This document shows positions 34,665 to 45,225 of a stretch of 64,000 nt of DNA, piece by piece. The DNA is taken from assembly GCF_002257665.1 (NCBI RefSeq), contig NZ_MQWB01000001.1, positions 282,021 through 346,020 of the forward strand, written 5' to 3'. The position numbers and the translations under genes are program-made. The notes beneath the pieces were generated by a model. It did no database searches and was not told where the DNA came from. It saw only the letters and a list, made by a program, of their open reading frames with translations. The DNA is from Rubricoccus marinus. Lineage in GTDB: Bacteria > Bacteroidota > Rhodothermia > Rhodothermales > Rubricoccaceae. Every line of letters starts with the position of its first letter. Positions within the stretch are counted from its first letter, which is position 1.

Positions 34665-37364
34665 ATGCGCCACTTTGTTACGCTCCTCGTCTTGGCTCTC
34701 CTTAGCGTCTCTGGCGTAGCGCCAGAGGCCTCTGCGCAGACGCCGGGCTCATGCGCGCTGGGAACGGCGGAGGGCGAGCTCGACGTGTCCAACGTCTTCG
34801 CCCGCGTGTTCAACACCGGGAGTCTGTTCTTTGGCAACACCACGACCAACGGCGACGGCTACCTCGCGCCGCGCTTCTCCGACCACTCCCCGCTGTTCGC
34901 GGCGGGCATCTGGCTGGGCGGGTTCGCCGAGGGCGAGCTCCGCGTCGCGGGCTCGAACTACAGCAACTTCAATTTCTACCCCGGCCCGCTCAACGAGGAC
35001 GGCATGCTGCCCGACGCCGACGACTGCTCCGCCTTCGACCGCATCTACGTCGTGAGTACCGCGGACGTGGACCGCTACGAGGCCTCTGGCGAGGCGACCG
35101 CAGACCTCGCGGCGTGGCCGGTCGGGCTGGGCGCGCCCGCCGTGGACGCCATCGGCCAACCGCTGACGGCGACCTCGCGGGAGCAGGTGCTGGACCTCGG
35201 TGCGGGCGAGCGGCCGGTGATCTACGGAAGCCAGACGGCGTGGTGGGTCATGAACGACGTGGGCGCGCCGCACACCGCTCGCGAGACGCCGCCGCTCGGT
35301 GTGGAGGTGCGCGTGAGCGCGTTCGTGATCGCAGGTGACGCGGTGGCCGGGGCGCCAGAGGCCACGTTCTACCGCTACGAGATCGTCAACCGGAGCGCGA
35401 ACGAGATCACAGGCCTCCGCGCGGGCTTCTTTAGTGACCCCGACCTGGGCGCCGCGGGAGATGACTACATCGCGACCGACACGACGCGGAGCCTCGTCAT
35501 CGCCTACAACGCCAGCCCGACAGACCTGGTGTACGGCATTCCGCCCGCGCTGGGCATAGACCTGCTGAACGGCGCTGCCGCCTCCAGCTGGTTCATCGGC
35601 GGGGAAAGCACGACGACGACGGGGGACCCGATCACGGGCGAGCAGATGTACAACGTGCTCCAGGGCTTGTGGAGCGGCGGTTCACCGGTGCGCGAGTTCG
35701 GGAACGGCTACAGGCAACCCGAGACGTACCCCGTTACGCCATTCGTCCTTGCAGGAGACCCGGTAACGGGGTCCTTCTGGAGCGAGGAGAACATCGACGG
35801 CGAGGGCACGAACGGTCCCTCTGGCGACCGCCGCATGGTCATCACGGCGCCGCCCACTACGCTGGCCTCTGGCGCGAGCCGCACGGTGGACCTCGCGGTC
35901 CTCTTCGCGCAAGGGACGGACCGCTTCGATAGCGTCACCGAACTCCGCGACATCAGCGACGAGGTACAAGTGGCATACGACGACGGCTCGCTCTTCTCAC
36001 TCGGGGACGCCCTCGCTCTTTTGCCCGCCCCCACGCCTCTGGCGCCAGAGGCCGGGCAGTACGTGGGAGCTTTGGAGAGCGTCGCCTTCTCGTGGACGCC
36101 CGTTCCTGGAGCCGAAGGCTACACGCTGAGATGGGGCGACTCGCCAGAGGCCCTCACGTCGCAGTGGGTCACGACGGAGACCGAGGTCTCCGTATCCGCC
36201 CGGAGTCTGGTAGTGGGGAGCAGCCTGCGGACCTTCTACTGGCAGGTCGAGTCGGGCGCGAATGGCGCTGTTGGGGCCGCTTCCGAGGTCCAATCAGGAG
36301 AGGTGTACGTGCCCGGCGTCTTGGAGCTGGCCTCTGGCGCTCCGGCGTACGTCGAGGTCGCCAGAGGCGACGGCGGGGATCCCTGCGGCCCGGACGCGGT
36401 GAGCCCGGACGGATGTGACGAAGTGGGTGGCAACCTCGTCTGGCGCTCGCTGAACTCGACGGGGCAGTATTACCTCCACGATAACATCCACGATACGAGC
36501 CAGCGGTTTCGGTTCACGCTCGCCGCGGCGGCGCCTAACGACTTCGAGATTCGGTTTACGGCGGGCGGCGGCCTGGCGCTATCCGCCCCCGAAGATTTTT
36601 ACTCGTATAGAGGCTTGAGCAACGTGATTCGCGTGCCGTTCGAGATCTGGGACATCGGCCCGGTGGTCGCAGGCGAGGACAATGATCCCGCCGATGACGT
36701 GAGGCTGATCCCGGCGCTGAGCTCTCTCGACGTAGATGCTTCCGGTCCAGACATTGCGGGGACGTGCGCGTTCGACCCCAGCGAGATTCCTGAATCTCGC
36801 GCCCTGCTCGATGGCTACGTCGAGAGCGACGCGATCAGCGGGTACTACCCTGAGTCGAGCTACGAGGACTTCGAGGGAGACTTTCTTGCTGAGGTTGACG
36901 CGGCCCCAGGCGGGTGCCTGGAAACGGACTCACGGAGTGCTACCCTCGCTTACCTGGACCTCTCGCGCTATCCCCCTGTTGGAGGGTACACGTTCGGCTC
37001 CCTCGCGACGGCGCCCGCGCTGCCGGAGACCGGGACCACGGTCCGGTTCTACACGACCGGTGCCCCGCCGCCCGTCGCCGCCGCCCCCTTGCCAGAGGCC
37101 TCTGGCGGAATCGCGCTGGCGGTTGGCCCGAACCCCTCGCGCGGAGCCGCGACGGTGCGCGTGACGCTCGCGGCGCCAGAGGGGGTGCGCGTGCGGCTGT
37201 TGGACATGCTCGGCCGCGAGGTGGCCGTGATCGCCGACGGGCCGCAGGCCTCTGGCGAGACGGCGTTTGCGCTTCCGGGAGACCTGGCTGCGGGCGTCTA
37301 CGCCGTAGAGGCCGTGGCGGGAGGAGCCTCGCGCGTGACGCGGCTCGTGACCGTGATTCGGTAG
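34665..37364 (+). CDS. Large secreted protein with FnIII-like and T9SS sorting domains
   Basis: An 899-residue exported protein. The signal peptide MRHFVTLLVLALLSVSG is followed by APEASAQ, which is motif-encoded. A large body of unknown fold (repeat-poor; FSDHSPLFAAGIWLGG and TFYRYEIVNRSANE) precedes a fibronectin-III-like segment (about 445-540; FSWTPVPGAEGYTLRWGDSP). The end is a T9SS sorting domain (ALAVGPNPSRGAATVRVTL, VRLLDMLGREVAVIADG, LAAGVYAVEAVAGG). It is convergent with smc, 6 bp between stops. The biological role is unknown. Confidence 0.82.
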   Translation: MRHFVTLLVLALLSVSGVAPEASAQTPGSCALGTAEGELDVSNVFARVFNTGSLFFGNTTTNGDGYLAPRFSDHSPLFAAGIWLGGFAEGELRVAGSNYSNFNFYPGPLNEDGMLPDADDCSAFDRIYVVSTADVDRYEASGEATADLAAWPVGLGAPAVDAIGQPLTATSREQVLDLGAGERPVIYGSQTAWWVMNDVGAPHTARETPPLGVEVRVSAFVIAGDAVAGAPEATFYRYEIVNRSANEITGLRAGFFSDPDLGAAGDDYIATDTTRSLVIAYNASPTDLVYGIPPALGIDLLNGAAASSWFIGGESTTTTGDPITGEQMYNVLQGLWSGGSPVREFGNGYRQPETYPVTPFVLAGDPVTGSFWSEENIDGEGTNGPSGDRRMVITAPPTTLASGASRTVDLAVLFAQGTDRFDSVTELRDISDEVQVAYDDGSLFSLGDALALLPAPTPLAPEAGQYVGALESVAFSWTPVPGAEGYTLRWGDSPEALTSQWVTTETEVSVSARSLVVGSSLRTFYWQVESGANGAVGAASEVQSGEVYVPGVLELASGAPAYVEVARGDGGDPCGPDAVSPDGCDEVGGNLVWRSLNSTGQYYLHDNIHDTSQRFRFTLAAAAPNDFEIRFTAGGGLALSAPEDFYSYRGLSNVIRVPFEIWDIGPVVAGEDNDPADDVRLIPALSSLDVDASGPDIAGTCAFDPSEIPESRALLDGYVESDAISGYYPESSYEDFEGDFLAEVDAAPGGCLETDSRSATLAYLDLSRYPPVGGYTFGSLATAPALPETGTTVRFYTTGAPPPVAAAPLPEASGGIALAVGPNPSRGAATVRVTLAAPEGVRVRLLDMLGREVAVIADGPQASGETAFALPGDLAAGVYAVEAVAGGASRVTRLVTVIR

Positions 37365-37370
37365 GCGCGC

Positions 37371-40300
37371 CTACGCTGCGGCCTCTGGTGACGGCGCGAC
37401 GGCCTCCGCATCGGCGCCGTCGCCAGAGGCGTCGTCGAAGCGGACGCCGACGAGGCGGCTGACGCCGGGCGTGGGCATCGTCACGCCGTACATCCGGTCG
37501 GCGGCCTCCATTGTGAGCTTGTTGTGGGTCACGAGGATGAACTGCGTGCGGTCCGCGAAGCGGCGGATGAGGTGCATAAAGCGGCCCACGTTGGCGTCGT
37601 CCAGGGGCGCGTCCACCTCGTCGAGGATGCAGAACGGGCTTGGCTTGACGAGGTAGATCGCGAAGAGGAGCGCGATGGCCGTCAGCGTTTTCTCGCCGCC
37701 CGAGAGCTGGCCCAGCGAGACGGGCCGCTTGCCGCTCGGCCGCGCGCGGATCTCGACGGGCGCTTCGAGCGGGTCGTCGCCGTCGAGGATGAGGTCGGCG
37801 GCGGCGTCCGACCCGAAGAGGTCGGTGAACAGCTCGGAGAAGGCGCCGCGGACGGCCTCGAAGGTCTCGCCGAAGCGCTCGGCCGCGGTCGTGTTGATCT
37901 CGTCGATCGTGGTGAGCAGCGTGTTCTCGGCGTGGGCGAGGTCGGCGCGTTGCTCTTGGAGAAAGCTCAGGCGCTCCTTTTCCTCGTCGTACTGCTCCAG
38001 CGCGAGCTCGTTGACGGCACCCAGCCCGCGAATCTTGTCGCGCAGGCGCGGGATTTCGAGCCGCGCCGTGGCGGGCTGAAACATCTCCTCCGCCTCCAGC
38101 TTGTCGAGGTGCTCCGCCGCCTCGTCCAGGCCGACGCCGTGCTCCTCGGTGAGCCGCTCGTCCAGGCCGTCCAGTCGCGTGGCGGCCTCGGCCTGCTTGA
38201 TCTCGGCACCGGAGGCCGTCTCGGCGGCGGCTTCTCGCCTCTGGCGCAGACCGCGAAGCGCGGCCTCGGCATCGGAGATGTGGGCGCGGGCCTGGAGAAC
38301 GGCGGTCTCCGCGTCCTCGGCGGCGGTTTGCAGCCCGTCGGTCAGCGCGCGGGCTTCGTCGAGCTGCTGGCGCAGACCTTCTCCGGCGCCAGAGGCTTCG
38401 GCGAGCGCGGCGTCGAGCCTCTGGCGCTCGGTCTGCCGCGTGGCCTGGCGCTGCGCGATGTCGTGGCGCGTGCCTTCGGCGCGCTCGCGGGCGGCTCGGG
38501 CGCCAGAGGCCTCGCTCTCGGCGCGGGCGTAGGCGAGGCGCGCGTCGGCCCAGGCCTCGTCGGCCTGGCGGAGCGTTTCGGCGGCTTCGCGCGCGGCGGC
38601 CTCGGCGGTTTCGAGGACGCCTCGGGCGTCGGCCTCTTGCGCCGTAGCGGCGTCGAGGGCGGTCTGGAGGTCGGCTTCGTCGGGCTCGCCAGAGGCCTCG
38701 GCGTCCAGGGCCTCGAGCCTCGCGGCGAGGCGTGTGGCCTGGGCCTCTCGCGCCTCGCGTTGGGCGGCATGGCGGTCGGCGTCGCGCTGTGCTCCCGCCA
38801 GCCTCTGGCGCGCGGCGTCGCGCTCGGACTCGGCGGCGCGGAGCGCCTGGCGCGCTTCGTCGCGGGCGTCGCGGGCGCTCCCCGCGGCCGTCTGGGCGCT
38901 CGCGAGAGCGGCCTCGGCAGCGTCCAGGGCCTCTTGCGCCGTCGCGAGCCGCTCGCGGGTGCCGAGGCGCGAGGTCTGGGCCGTGGCGCTGCCGCCGCGG
39001 ACGGCGCCGGTGCCGTCGGTCCACGCGCCGCCGGGCGTGACGAAGCGGGCGACGGGGTAGGCTTCGCGCTGCTCGCGGGCGTCTCCCAGCGACGGGACGA
39101 GAAACGTGTTGGCAAAAAGGGCGCCGGTGAGCGCGCCGTAGGCGCCGTCCACGCGGACGCGGTCCGCCAGAGGCACGGCGCCAGGGGGCGTGGGGGAGCG
39201 TTCCTGCGGAGCGCGGCCGAGGCGGCTGAGGACGAGGAACGTCGCGCGGCCCCGCTCCGACGCGCGCAAGCGGCCGATGGCGGCGTCGGCCTCGTCCTCG
39301 GTCTGAACGACGAGCGCGCCCGCCCACGGGCCGAGCGCGGCCTCGACGGCGAGCTGGTCCTCGTCCGAGCAACCGACCACGTCGGCGACGGTCGGCGCGT
39401 CCCAGTCGGGGTGCTCGCGGAGAAACGAGACGGCGTCGTCGCCGCTGCCTTCCTCCACCAGCGCGCTCAGGAGCGCGGCCTCGGCGCGGGCGCCTTCGCG
39501 CGCGGCGCGCGACGTTTGCAGCGCGGCTTCCGCTCCGTCCAGCGCCTCTTGCGCCATGTCGCGGGCCTCTCGCGCCTCGCCCATCGCCATCTCGGCGGCA
39601 GAGGCCGCCTGCTCGAACGCGGAGAGGTCCGCCTTGGGTGCCTTGTCCTCAGCGCCCGCTTCGAGCGTGGCCTGCTCGGCGGCGAGCCGCTGGCGCTCGG
39701 CCTCGCGCATCGTGCGGCGGTCGGCGAGGCGGTCCAGGGCGCGGCGGGCGCTTTGCGCCTCGCCAGAGGCTCGGCCGAGGTCCCCTCGCGCGGCATCGCG
39801 CGTGCTCCGGGCCCGCTGCGCGGCGGTGTCGGCGTCGGCGCGCGCGGTGAGCGCAGCGTCGCGGACGCCAGAGGCCTGCTCCAGCGCGGCGGCGGTCTCA
39901 CCGATGCGGGCGTCTAAGTCCTCGGTCTGCGCGTCGAGCGCCTCCAGCCTCTGGCGGTCGGCGTCGTCCTCGGCGTCCAGCCGCGCGAGGGCGCGGGCGT
40001 TCGCTTCGCGTCGCTCCGTCCCGACCCTCAGCTCGGAATCGAGCGCGCGGACGGTTTCGATGTGGGCGTCCAGCGCGCGGCGGGCGTCGCCCAGCGACTG
40101 CTCCTTGGCCACGAGGCCCGTCCGCTCCTCTTCGAGCGCGGCCTCGCCCTTGGCGATCTGCGCGTTGAGCGCGCCGACCCCTTCGCGGGCCTCTTGCGCG
40201 GCGCGGGCCGCTTCGGCGCGCTCGGCGCCCAGGCGGGCGTAGTCGTGCGCGATCATCGCCAGCTCCAGGGCGCGGAGGCGCTCGGCAAAGCGGCGGTGGC

Positions 40301-40940
40301 GCGAGGCTTTTTGCGCCTGGCGCGAGAGGCTGCGGACCTGCTTTTCGACCTCCTCGATGATGTCGTCCAGGCGCGTGAGGTCGGCCTGGGTCGCGTCCAG
40401 CTTTTTGAGCGCCTGCCCGCGGCGCACCTTGTACTTGGTGACGCCAGCGGCCTCCTCGAACAGCCGCCGCCGGTCGGCCGCGTTCTCGCTCAGGATGTCC
40501 TCGATCATCTTGAGCTCGATGACGGAGTAGGCGCCGGCGCCCATGCCGGTGTCCATGAACAGGTCCAGCACGTCCTTGAGCCGACACGTTACGCCGTTCA
40601 AGAGGTACTCGGAGTCCCCGGAGCGGTAGAGCCGCCGCGCGACCGTCACCTCGCCGTACTCGGTCGGCAGCACGCCGCGCGTGTTCTCGATCGTCAGCTC
40701 CACCTCGGCCATGCCGAGCGCCTTTTTGCCGGCGGCGCCGTTGAAGATCACGCCGGCCATGCTCTCGCTGCGCAAGAGGCGCGCGCGCTGCTCGCCGAGC
40801 ACCCACCGGATGCTGTCCACGACGTTGCTCTTGCCGCACCCGTTGGGCCCCACGATAGCCGTCACGCCCGGCGAGAAGTCGACGGCGGTTTTCTGGGCGA
40901 AGCTTTTGAACCCGTGGATCGAGAGGTTCTTGAGGTACAT
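37371..40940 (-). CDS. smc: Chromosome segregation protein SMC
   Basis: A 1189-residue condensin ATPase. Walker [10 protein letters not shown] is at 31-39 and the N-terminal [15 protein letters not shown] is canonical. Long coiled coils flank a hinge (about 510-660, around [22 protein letters not shown] and [19 protein letters not shown]). The ABC signature [18 protein letters not shown] and Walker [14 protein letters not shown] close the C-terminal head. The coiled coils carry unusually many motif-encoded triplets (RQR, ASG, PEA). The C-terminal tail is also motif-encoded. The reading frame upstream of the ATG has no SMC similarity. Confidence 0.96.
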   Translation of the reverse strand: MYLKNLSIHGFKSFAQKTAVDFSPGVTAIVGPNGCGKSNVVDSIRWVLGEQRARLLRSESMAGVIFNGAAGKKALGMAEVELTIENTRGVLPTEYGEVTVARRLYRSGDSEYLLNGVTCRLKDVLDLFMDTGMGAGAYSVIELKMIEDILSENAADRRRLFEEAAGVTKYKVRRGQALKKLDATQADLTRLDDIIEEVEKQVRSLSRQAQKASRHRRFAERLRALELAMIAHDYARLGAERAEAARAAQEAREGVGALNAQIAKGEAALEEERTGLVAKEQSLGDARRALDAHIETVRALDSELRVGTERREANARALARLDAEDDADRQRLEALDAQTEDLDARIGETAAALEQASGVRDAALTARADADTAAQRARSTRDAARGDLGRASGEAQSARRALDRLADRRTMREAERQRLAAEQATLEAGAEDKAPKADLSAFEQAASAAEMAMGEAREARDMAQEALDGAEAALQTSRAAREGARAEAALLSALVEEGSGDDAVSFLREHPDWDAPTVADVVGCSDEDQLAVEAALGPWAGALVVQTEDEADAAIGRLRASERGRATFLVLSRLGRAPQERSPTPPGAVPLADRVRVDGAYGALTGALFANTFLVPSLGDAREQREAYPVARFVTPGGAWTDGTGAVRGGSATAQTSRLGTRERLATAQEALDAAEAALASAQTAAGSARDARDEARQALRAAESERDAARQRLAGAQRDADRHAAQREAREAQATRLAARLEALDAEASGEPDEADLQTALDAATAQEADARGVLETAEAAAREAAETLRQADEAWADARLAYARAESEASGARAARERAEGTRHDIAQRQATRQTERQRLDAALAEASGAGEGLRQQLDEARALTDGLQTAAEDAETAVLQARAHISDAEAALRGLRQRREAAAETASGAEIKQAEAATRLDGLDERLTEEHGVGLDEAAEHLDKLEAEEMFQPATARLEIPRLRDKIRGLGAVNELALEQYDEEKERLSFLQEQRADLAHAENTLLTTIDEINTTAAERFGETFEAVRGAFSELFTDLFGSDAAADLILDGDDPLEAPVEIRARPSGKRPVSLGQLSGGEKTLTAIALLFAIYLVKPSPFCILDEVDAPLDDANVGRFMHLIRRFADRTQFILVTHNKLTMEAADRMYGVTMPTPGVSRLVGVRFDDASGDGADAEAVAPSPEAAA

Positions 40941-41025
40941 CGGCTGCGGGGGCGCCCGCGAGGTGGGAGCCGGCGAAGATACCGGGCCTCTGGCGGGGGC
41001 GCGGGGCGCGCGAGGTGGTGCGCTC

Positions 41026-41043
41026 CGCCAGAGGCCTCTGGCG
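41026..41043. repeat. Motif palindrome type B in a divergent promoter region
   Basis: Perfect 18-base palindrome between the divergent smc and monooxygenase genes. Confidence 0.9.
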
Positions 41044-41117
41044 GCGTGAAGACCTCGTCCGGCCGGAATCGGGCGCCAGAGGCGCGGCGTTCGGCGGGGA
41101 AACGACTCCGCACACCG

Positions 41118-42119
41118 ATGACGCTTTCCATCCTCGACCTCGTCCCCATCACCTCTGGCGGGACCGCCGCCGAGGCCATCCGCCGGACCGTGGACCTCGC
41201 GCAGCTCGCCGACCGACTGGGCTACGAGCGGCTCTGGTACGCCGAGCACCACGGGATGCCCAGCATCGCGAGCTCGGCGCCCGAGATCATTATCGGGCAG
41301 GTGGCCTCCGCGACCGAGCGCATCCGCGTCGGCTCCGGGGGCGTGATGCTGCCCAACCACGCGCCACTGCTCGTGGCCGAGCGGTTCCACACATTGGAAA
41401 CGCTGTTCCCCGGCCGCATCGACCTCGGCCTCGGGCGCGCGCCCGGCACCAACCCGGCGCACGTCCGCGCGCTCCGCTCGTTCGACGCCGAGCAGTTCCC
41501 GCACCAGCTCGCCGAGCTCGTCACGCTCTCGCGCGGCGGCTTCCCCGACGACCACCCGTTCGCGCAGGTGCGCGTCACGCCAACGGGCGTAGACCTCCCG
41601 CCGATCTGGCTTCTCGGCTCCAGCGGCGCGAGCGCGCAGTTCGCCGGCGCCAACGGGCTGGGCTACGCCTTTGCGAGCCACTTCTCGCCCACGCCAGCGG
41701 CCCCCGCGTTGCTCGCCTACCGCGACGCGTTCCAGCCCTCCGAGGCGTTTCCCGAGCCGCACGCCATTCTCGCCGCGACCGTCGTTTGCGCCGAGACCGA
41801 CGCCGAGGCCCGCCGCCTCGCGACCACGATGGAACTCGCCTGGGCGGGCATCCGCACGGGGCGCTTCGAGCCGCTGCCGTCGCCAGAGACCGCCATCGCG
41901 CACGACTACTCTCCTGCCGAGCAGCAGGCCGTCGACCTCTACCGCCAGATTGCGATCGTGGGCACGCCAGAGGCCGTCCGCGACGAGATCACGCGCCGCG
42001 CCGAGGAAGCGGGCGCCGACGAGGTGATGGTCACGACGAACATCTACGACCCCGAGGCGCGGTTGCGCTCGTTCTCGCTTCTGGCCGAGGCCTTCGAGAT
42101 GGCGCCTCTGGCGGCCTGA
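41118..42119 (+). CDS. LLM-class flavin-dependent oxidoreductase (luciferase-like)
   Basis: A 333-residue TIM-barrel flavoprotein that uses FMNH2 or F420H2. Family blocks are present from [19 protein letters not shown] to [52 protein letters not shown], and [17 protein letters not shown]. This is the group typified by YhbW/alkanal monooxygenase-like proteins. The substrate is unknown. The C-terminus (MAPLAA) and stop region are motif-encoded. It is divergent from smc. Confidence 0.9.
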   Translation: MTLSILDLVPITSGGTAAEAIRRTVDLAQLADRLGYERLWYAEHHGMPSIASSAPEIIIGQVASATERIRVGSGGVMLPNHAPLLVAERFHTLETLFPGRIDLGLGRAPGTNPAHVRALRSFDAEQFPHQLAELVTLSRGGFPDDHPFAQVRVTPTGVDLPPIWLLGSSGASAQFAGANGLGYAFASHFSPTPAAPALLAYRDAFQPSEAFPEPHAILAATVVCAETDAEARRLATTMELAWAGIRTGRFEPLPSPETAIAHDYSPAEQQAVDLYRQIAIVGTPEAVRDEITRRAEEAGADEVMVTTNIYDPEARLRSFSLLAEAFEMAPLAA

Positions 42120-42209
42120 GCCTCTGGCCGTTTGAGCCTCTGGCGCTACAACCCACGCGCCTGTCCACAGTGTGGACGGCGTGTGGACAGCGCGCCAGAG
42201 GCCTGTCGG

Positions 42210-43781
42210 TTAGCGCCGCACGACCGCGAGTGTCGCCGAGGCGCCGCCTGCGGTCGCGCGGATTAGATACGTCCCCGGCGAGAGGCCGCTGGCGTCGAAC
42301 GCGAGAACCGTTCGGCCCGCCGCCAGAGGGCCGTCGTGTAGCGTTGCTACTTCGCGGCCGAGCACGTCGTAGGCCGCCACGTGGACCGCGAGAGGCGCGG
42401 CCGCGTCCAGCGCAAGCGTGGTGCGCTCGGCGAACGGGTTGGGACCCGCGAGGCGGAGCGCCAGAGGCCCGGAGCGCGCCGGAGGCTCGGCGGCGGTGTC
42501 CACGTCGTCGTTGAGGAGGCGGGCGGCGACGATGCCGGTCGGGTCGGACTCGCCGTTCCCGCGTTGTCCCGCGACGAGGATGCGCCCGTCGGCCTGAAGG
42601 GCGAGACCAGCGCCGACCGCGGGCGTGCCGGCGGCGACGCGGCTCACGCCGTTCGTGCCGAACGCGACGTCCAACTGCCCGCCCGTGGTCAGCCGACCCA
42701 CAAAAGCCTCTGGCGCGATAAGCGTGCCGACGGTGCCGCTGAAGAGAACCTTGCCGTCGTTCTGAATCGCGACTGCCGTGGTCTGCGCAATCGCGGCTCC
42801 CAGAGTGGAGCGGAAGATGCCGTTCTCGGCAAAGGTCGCGTCCAGCGTGCCATCGGCGAGGAAGCGGACGACGAGGGCTTCCGAGGCGCCCGCGAACAGG
42901 TCCGCGGAGATGCCGACCGCGACGGTGCGCCCTTCTGCATCCACCCGCGCATCCGTCATGAGCACGAAGGGAAAGCCCGTACTGAAGGTGGTCACGCCGT
43001 CGGCTCCAAACGACGCGTCCAGCGTGCCATCGGGGAGCACGCGAGCGAGGGCGCCGTCCAACTCGAACAACCCATCGGGCACCGCGACGCCGCCCGTGAG
43101 CGTGAGCGCGCCGTTGGCGTCGTAGACCCCCCCAAACGCCACCAGTCCAGACGAGGAGGGCGTTCTGATCACGCCGCCCGTGCCGTACGACGCGTCGAGC
43201 GCGCCGGTACGCGTGAACCGGGCCGAGAGGACGCCGCCGCCGCCCTCGCCATCCGACGCGGCGTACGTCCCGCCTGTGGCCAGCGAGCCGTCGGTAAGCT
43301 CCCGCACGGCGACGAACAGGCTCTGGTCAAACCCCTCCTCGGCCTCCAACTCCACGATGCCGCCGGTGCCGAACGTGGCCTCTGGCGCGCCAGAGGCGCT
43401 CAGCTTGAGGAGCACGCCCGCCTGGATGGTGTCGTCGTCGTCCACGCGGGCGCCGGAGAGCACGAGCGATCCATCGGCGAGCAGCGTCGCTCCCTGCGCG
43501 CGGTACGCGCGGCTGTCCGGAAACGCGGCGACGCCGTCCGTCCCGTAGGCGGTATCCACCGTGCCGTCGGCGCGGAGGGAGAGCACGGCGGCGTTGCCTT
43601 GCACCACGCCGATAAGGAGGATCCTCCCGTCGGGCCGGACGAGAACGCGAGAGGCGCCCGTGTTCGGGGCCTGGTAGCTGAACACGCCATTCCCCGCGAA
43701 CGTGGCGTCTGGCGCGCCGGGTTGCGCGGCCGCCAGAGGCGAGGCGAGGACGAGGAGGAGAGGGAGTAGGAAACGGATCAT
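42210..43781 (-). CDS. Secreted delta-60 repeat protein with T9SS sorting domain
   Basis: A 523-residue exported protein. A signal peptide (MIRFLLPLLLVLASPLAAAQ) is followed by about six delta-60 (beta-propeller) repeats of the pattern 'GTDGVAAFPDSRAY...GSLVLSG', 'GTGGIVELEAEEGFD', 'GTLDASFGADGVTTFS' and so on. It ends in a T9SS sorting domain (LRLAGPNPFAERTTLALDAAA, VAAYDVLGREVATLHDGPL, SGLSPGTYLIRATAGG). The propeller probably serves as a scaffold. Its role is unknown. The divergent intergenic region to the sigma gene at 44024 is 242 bp. Confidence 0.85.
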   Translation of the reverse strand: MIRFLLPLLLVLASPLAAAQPGAPDATFAGNGVFSYQAPNTGASRVLVRPDGRILLIGVVQGNAAVLSLRADGTVDTAYGTDGVAAFPDSRAYRAQGATLLADGSLVLSGARVDDDDTIQAGVLLKLSASGAPEATFGTGGIVELEAEEGFDQSLFVAVRELTDGSLATGGTYAASDGEGGGGVLSARFTRTGALDASYGTGGVIRTPSSSGLVAFGGVYDANGALTLTGGVAVPDGLFELDGALARVLPDGTLDASFGADGVTTFSTGFPFVLMTDARVDAEGRTVAVGISADLFAGASEALVVRFLADGTLDATFAENGIFRSTLGAAIAQTTAVAIQNDGKVLFSGTVGTLIAPEAFVGRLTTGGQLDVAFGTNGVSRVAAGTPAVGAGLALQADGRILVAGQRGNGESDPTGIVAARLLNDDVDTAAEPPARSGPLALRLAGPNPFAERTTLALDAAAPLAVHVAAYDVLGREVATLHDGPLAAGRTVLAFDASGLSPGTYLIRATAGGASATLAVVRR

Positions 43782-44023
43782 CGGCGGGGAAGGGGCTGTG
43801 CCTAACGATACAGTGGTGGACAGGAAAGGGCGGGCCACGGCGGGTTGCCGAGGCGGCCCCAGCCTCTGGCGCCGTTCGCCGGCGGCTGGGACCGGGCGAA
43901 GACGCGGCGGTTTGGGCGGGAGTCACAGAGCGTCTTCGTTTTTTTCGAGACGCCCTCGCGCCCTGCGCCGGGCCTCTGGCGGAGCGTGGGCCCGTTCCTA
44001 CCTTCCGGCATCCCACCGAGCCC

Positions 44024-44632
44024 ATGGACGACCGCACCCTCGACGCCGAAGCCACCGCGCTTGTCGACTCCCTGCGGAGAGGGGAGACCATCGACGAGGC
44101 CCCCGATGCCCTCGTGCGCCGCCTGTACGCCGACCTCCGCGATCTCGCCGGGCGCCAGCGGCGGCGCTGGGTCGGCAACGAGACGCTCAACACGACGGCG
44201 CTCGTGCACGAGGCGTACATCAAGCTGGCCGGGGGCGACCTCAAGGCCGAGAGCCGCGCGCACCTCCTCGCCATCGCGAGCCGCGCCATGCGGCAGGTGC
44301 TCGTCAACTACGCCGAGGGCCGCAACGCGCAGAAGCGCGGCGGCGGCGTGCACGACCTCGCGCTGGATGACGTGGCCGGCGTGCCGGACGGCAACCTCCT
44401 CAGCCCCTCGCAGGCCGACGACATCCGAGCGCTCGAAGCGGCGCTCTCCAAACTCGAAGCGTTCGACGCCAGAGGCGCCCGCATCGTGGAGTGCCGCTTT
44501 TTCGGAGGCATGACGGAAGCGGAGACGGCCGCCGCGCTCGGCATCTCGGAGTCCACGGTCACGCGCGGCTGGCGGGCGGCCCGCGCGTGGCTCTACACGC
44601 ACATGGAGCGCGATTTTCCGTCGCGGATCTAG
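44024..44632 (+). CDS. ECF-like sigma factor (Sig-70_X6 type)
   Basis: A 202-residue extracytoplasmic-function-like sigma factor. Region 2 includes LYADLRDLAGRQRRRW, NTTALVHEAYIKLAGG and HLLAIASRAMRQVLVNYA. Region 4 is RIVECRFFGGMTEAETAAALGISESTVTRGWRAARAWL. The group is often encoded beside a Ser/Thr kinase in Planctomycetes and Rhodothermota-like bacteria. Its partner here (44686) has lost the kinase domain. It is a tandem paralogue of the sigma gene at 45550. No anti-sigma gene is visible. Confidence 0.9.
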   Translation: MDDRTLDAEATALVDSLRRGETIDEAPDALVRRLYADLRDLAGRQRRRWVGNETLNTTALVHEAYIKLAGGDLKAESRAHLLAIASRAMRQVLVNYAEGRNAQKRGGGVHDLALDDVAGVPDGNLLSPSQADDIRALEAALSKLEAFDARGARIVECRFFGGMTEAETAAALGISESTVTRGWRAARAWLYTHMERDFPSRI

Positions 44633-44685
44633 GCGCGTGACGGGGCGCACGCCCGGTTCCGGTAGACCCGGCAGCCCCCGTGCCC

Positions 44686-45225
44686 ATGAGCCCCGACCGC
44701 TGGCGCCGCATTCAGGACCTCTTCGACGCCGTCGTGGACCTTCCCCGCGCGGAGCGCGACGCCACGCTGGCGCGGGAGGCCTCTGGCGACGCCGCGCTCC
44801 GCCGCGACGTGGACGCGCTGCTCCAAACAGAGCGCGAGGCGACGCTCTTCTTCGAGAGCCTCGGCGGCACGCTCGCCCACGCGGGCGCGCCTCTGGCGCC
44901 ATCGGACCCGCCAGAGGCGGCGTCGACGTTGCTGCGCCTCGCGGTGGTGCTGCGCGAGCAGGGGCGTCTGGACGCGGCGCGGTCGCTGGCCGAGGAGGCA
45001 GTGCGCATCCACCGCGCCGAGCACGGCGCGGCGCATCCGTTTACCGGGGCGAGCCACGGGCTCCTGGCCCGGATCGCGGCGCTGCAGGGGGACCACGCCA
45101 CTGCGATCCCGAACGAACGGCTCGCGCTGGCCTGCTTTAAAGCGGTGCACGGCGCCGATCACGCGCTCACGCGGGCCTCGCGCTCACGTCTGGAACGCTT
45201 GCTCCGCTCTGCGAGCAGTCCGTGA
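44686..45225 (+). pseudogene. Ser/Thr kinase remnant: N-terminal domain fused to TPR, kinase domain lost
   Basis: A 179-residue protein that matches the gene at 46203 at both ends but lacks its kinase and membrane segment. The N-terminus RWRRIQDLFDAVVDLPRAERDATLA... resembles RWRRIEALLDEASGAAPASREEILD of the intact kinase. The rest is TPR (LRLAVVLREQGRLDAARSLAEEAVRIH). The junction falls between two oppositely oriented motif copies near 44888-44925, so a deletion between them is likely. It may still be a functional short protein. I mark it as a remnant by comparison with its tandem paralogue. Confidence 0.7.

Noticed and set aside
40941-41903. Upstream extension of the SMC frame (to 1510 codons)
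   Set aside because: It covers the divergent monooxygenase gene antisense, and the SMC N-terminus [14 protein letters not shown] is intact at 40940.
43925-43965. T-rich hairpin as an intrinsic terminator
   Set aside because: The T run lies in the loop (GCGTCT ... AGACGC stem), not after the stem, and it sits between divergent genes where no transcript should end.
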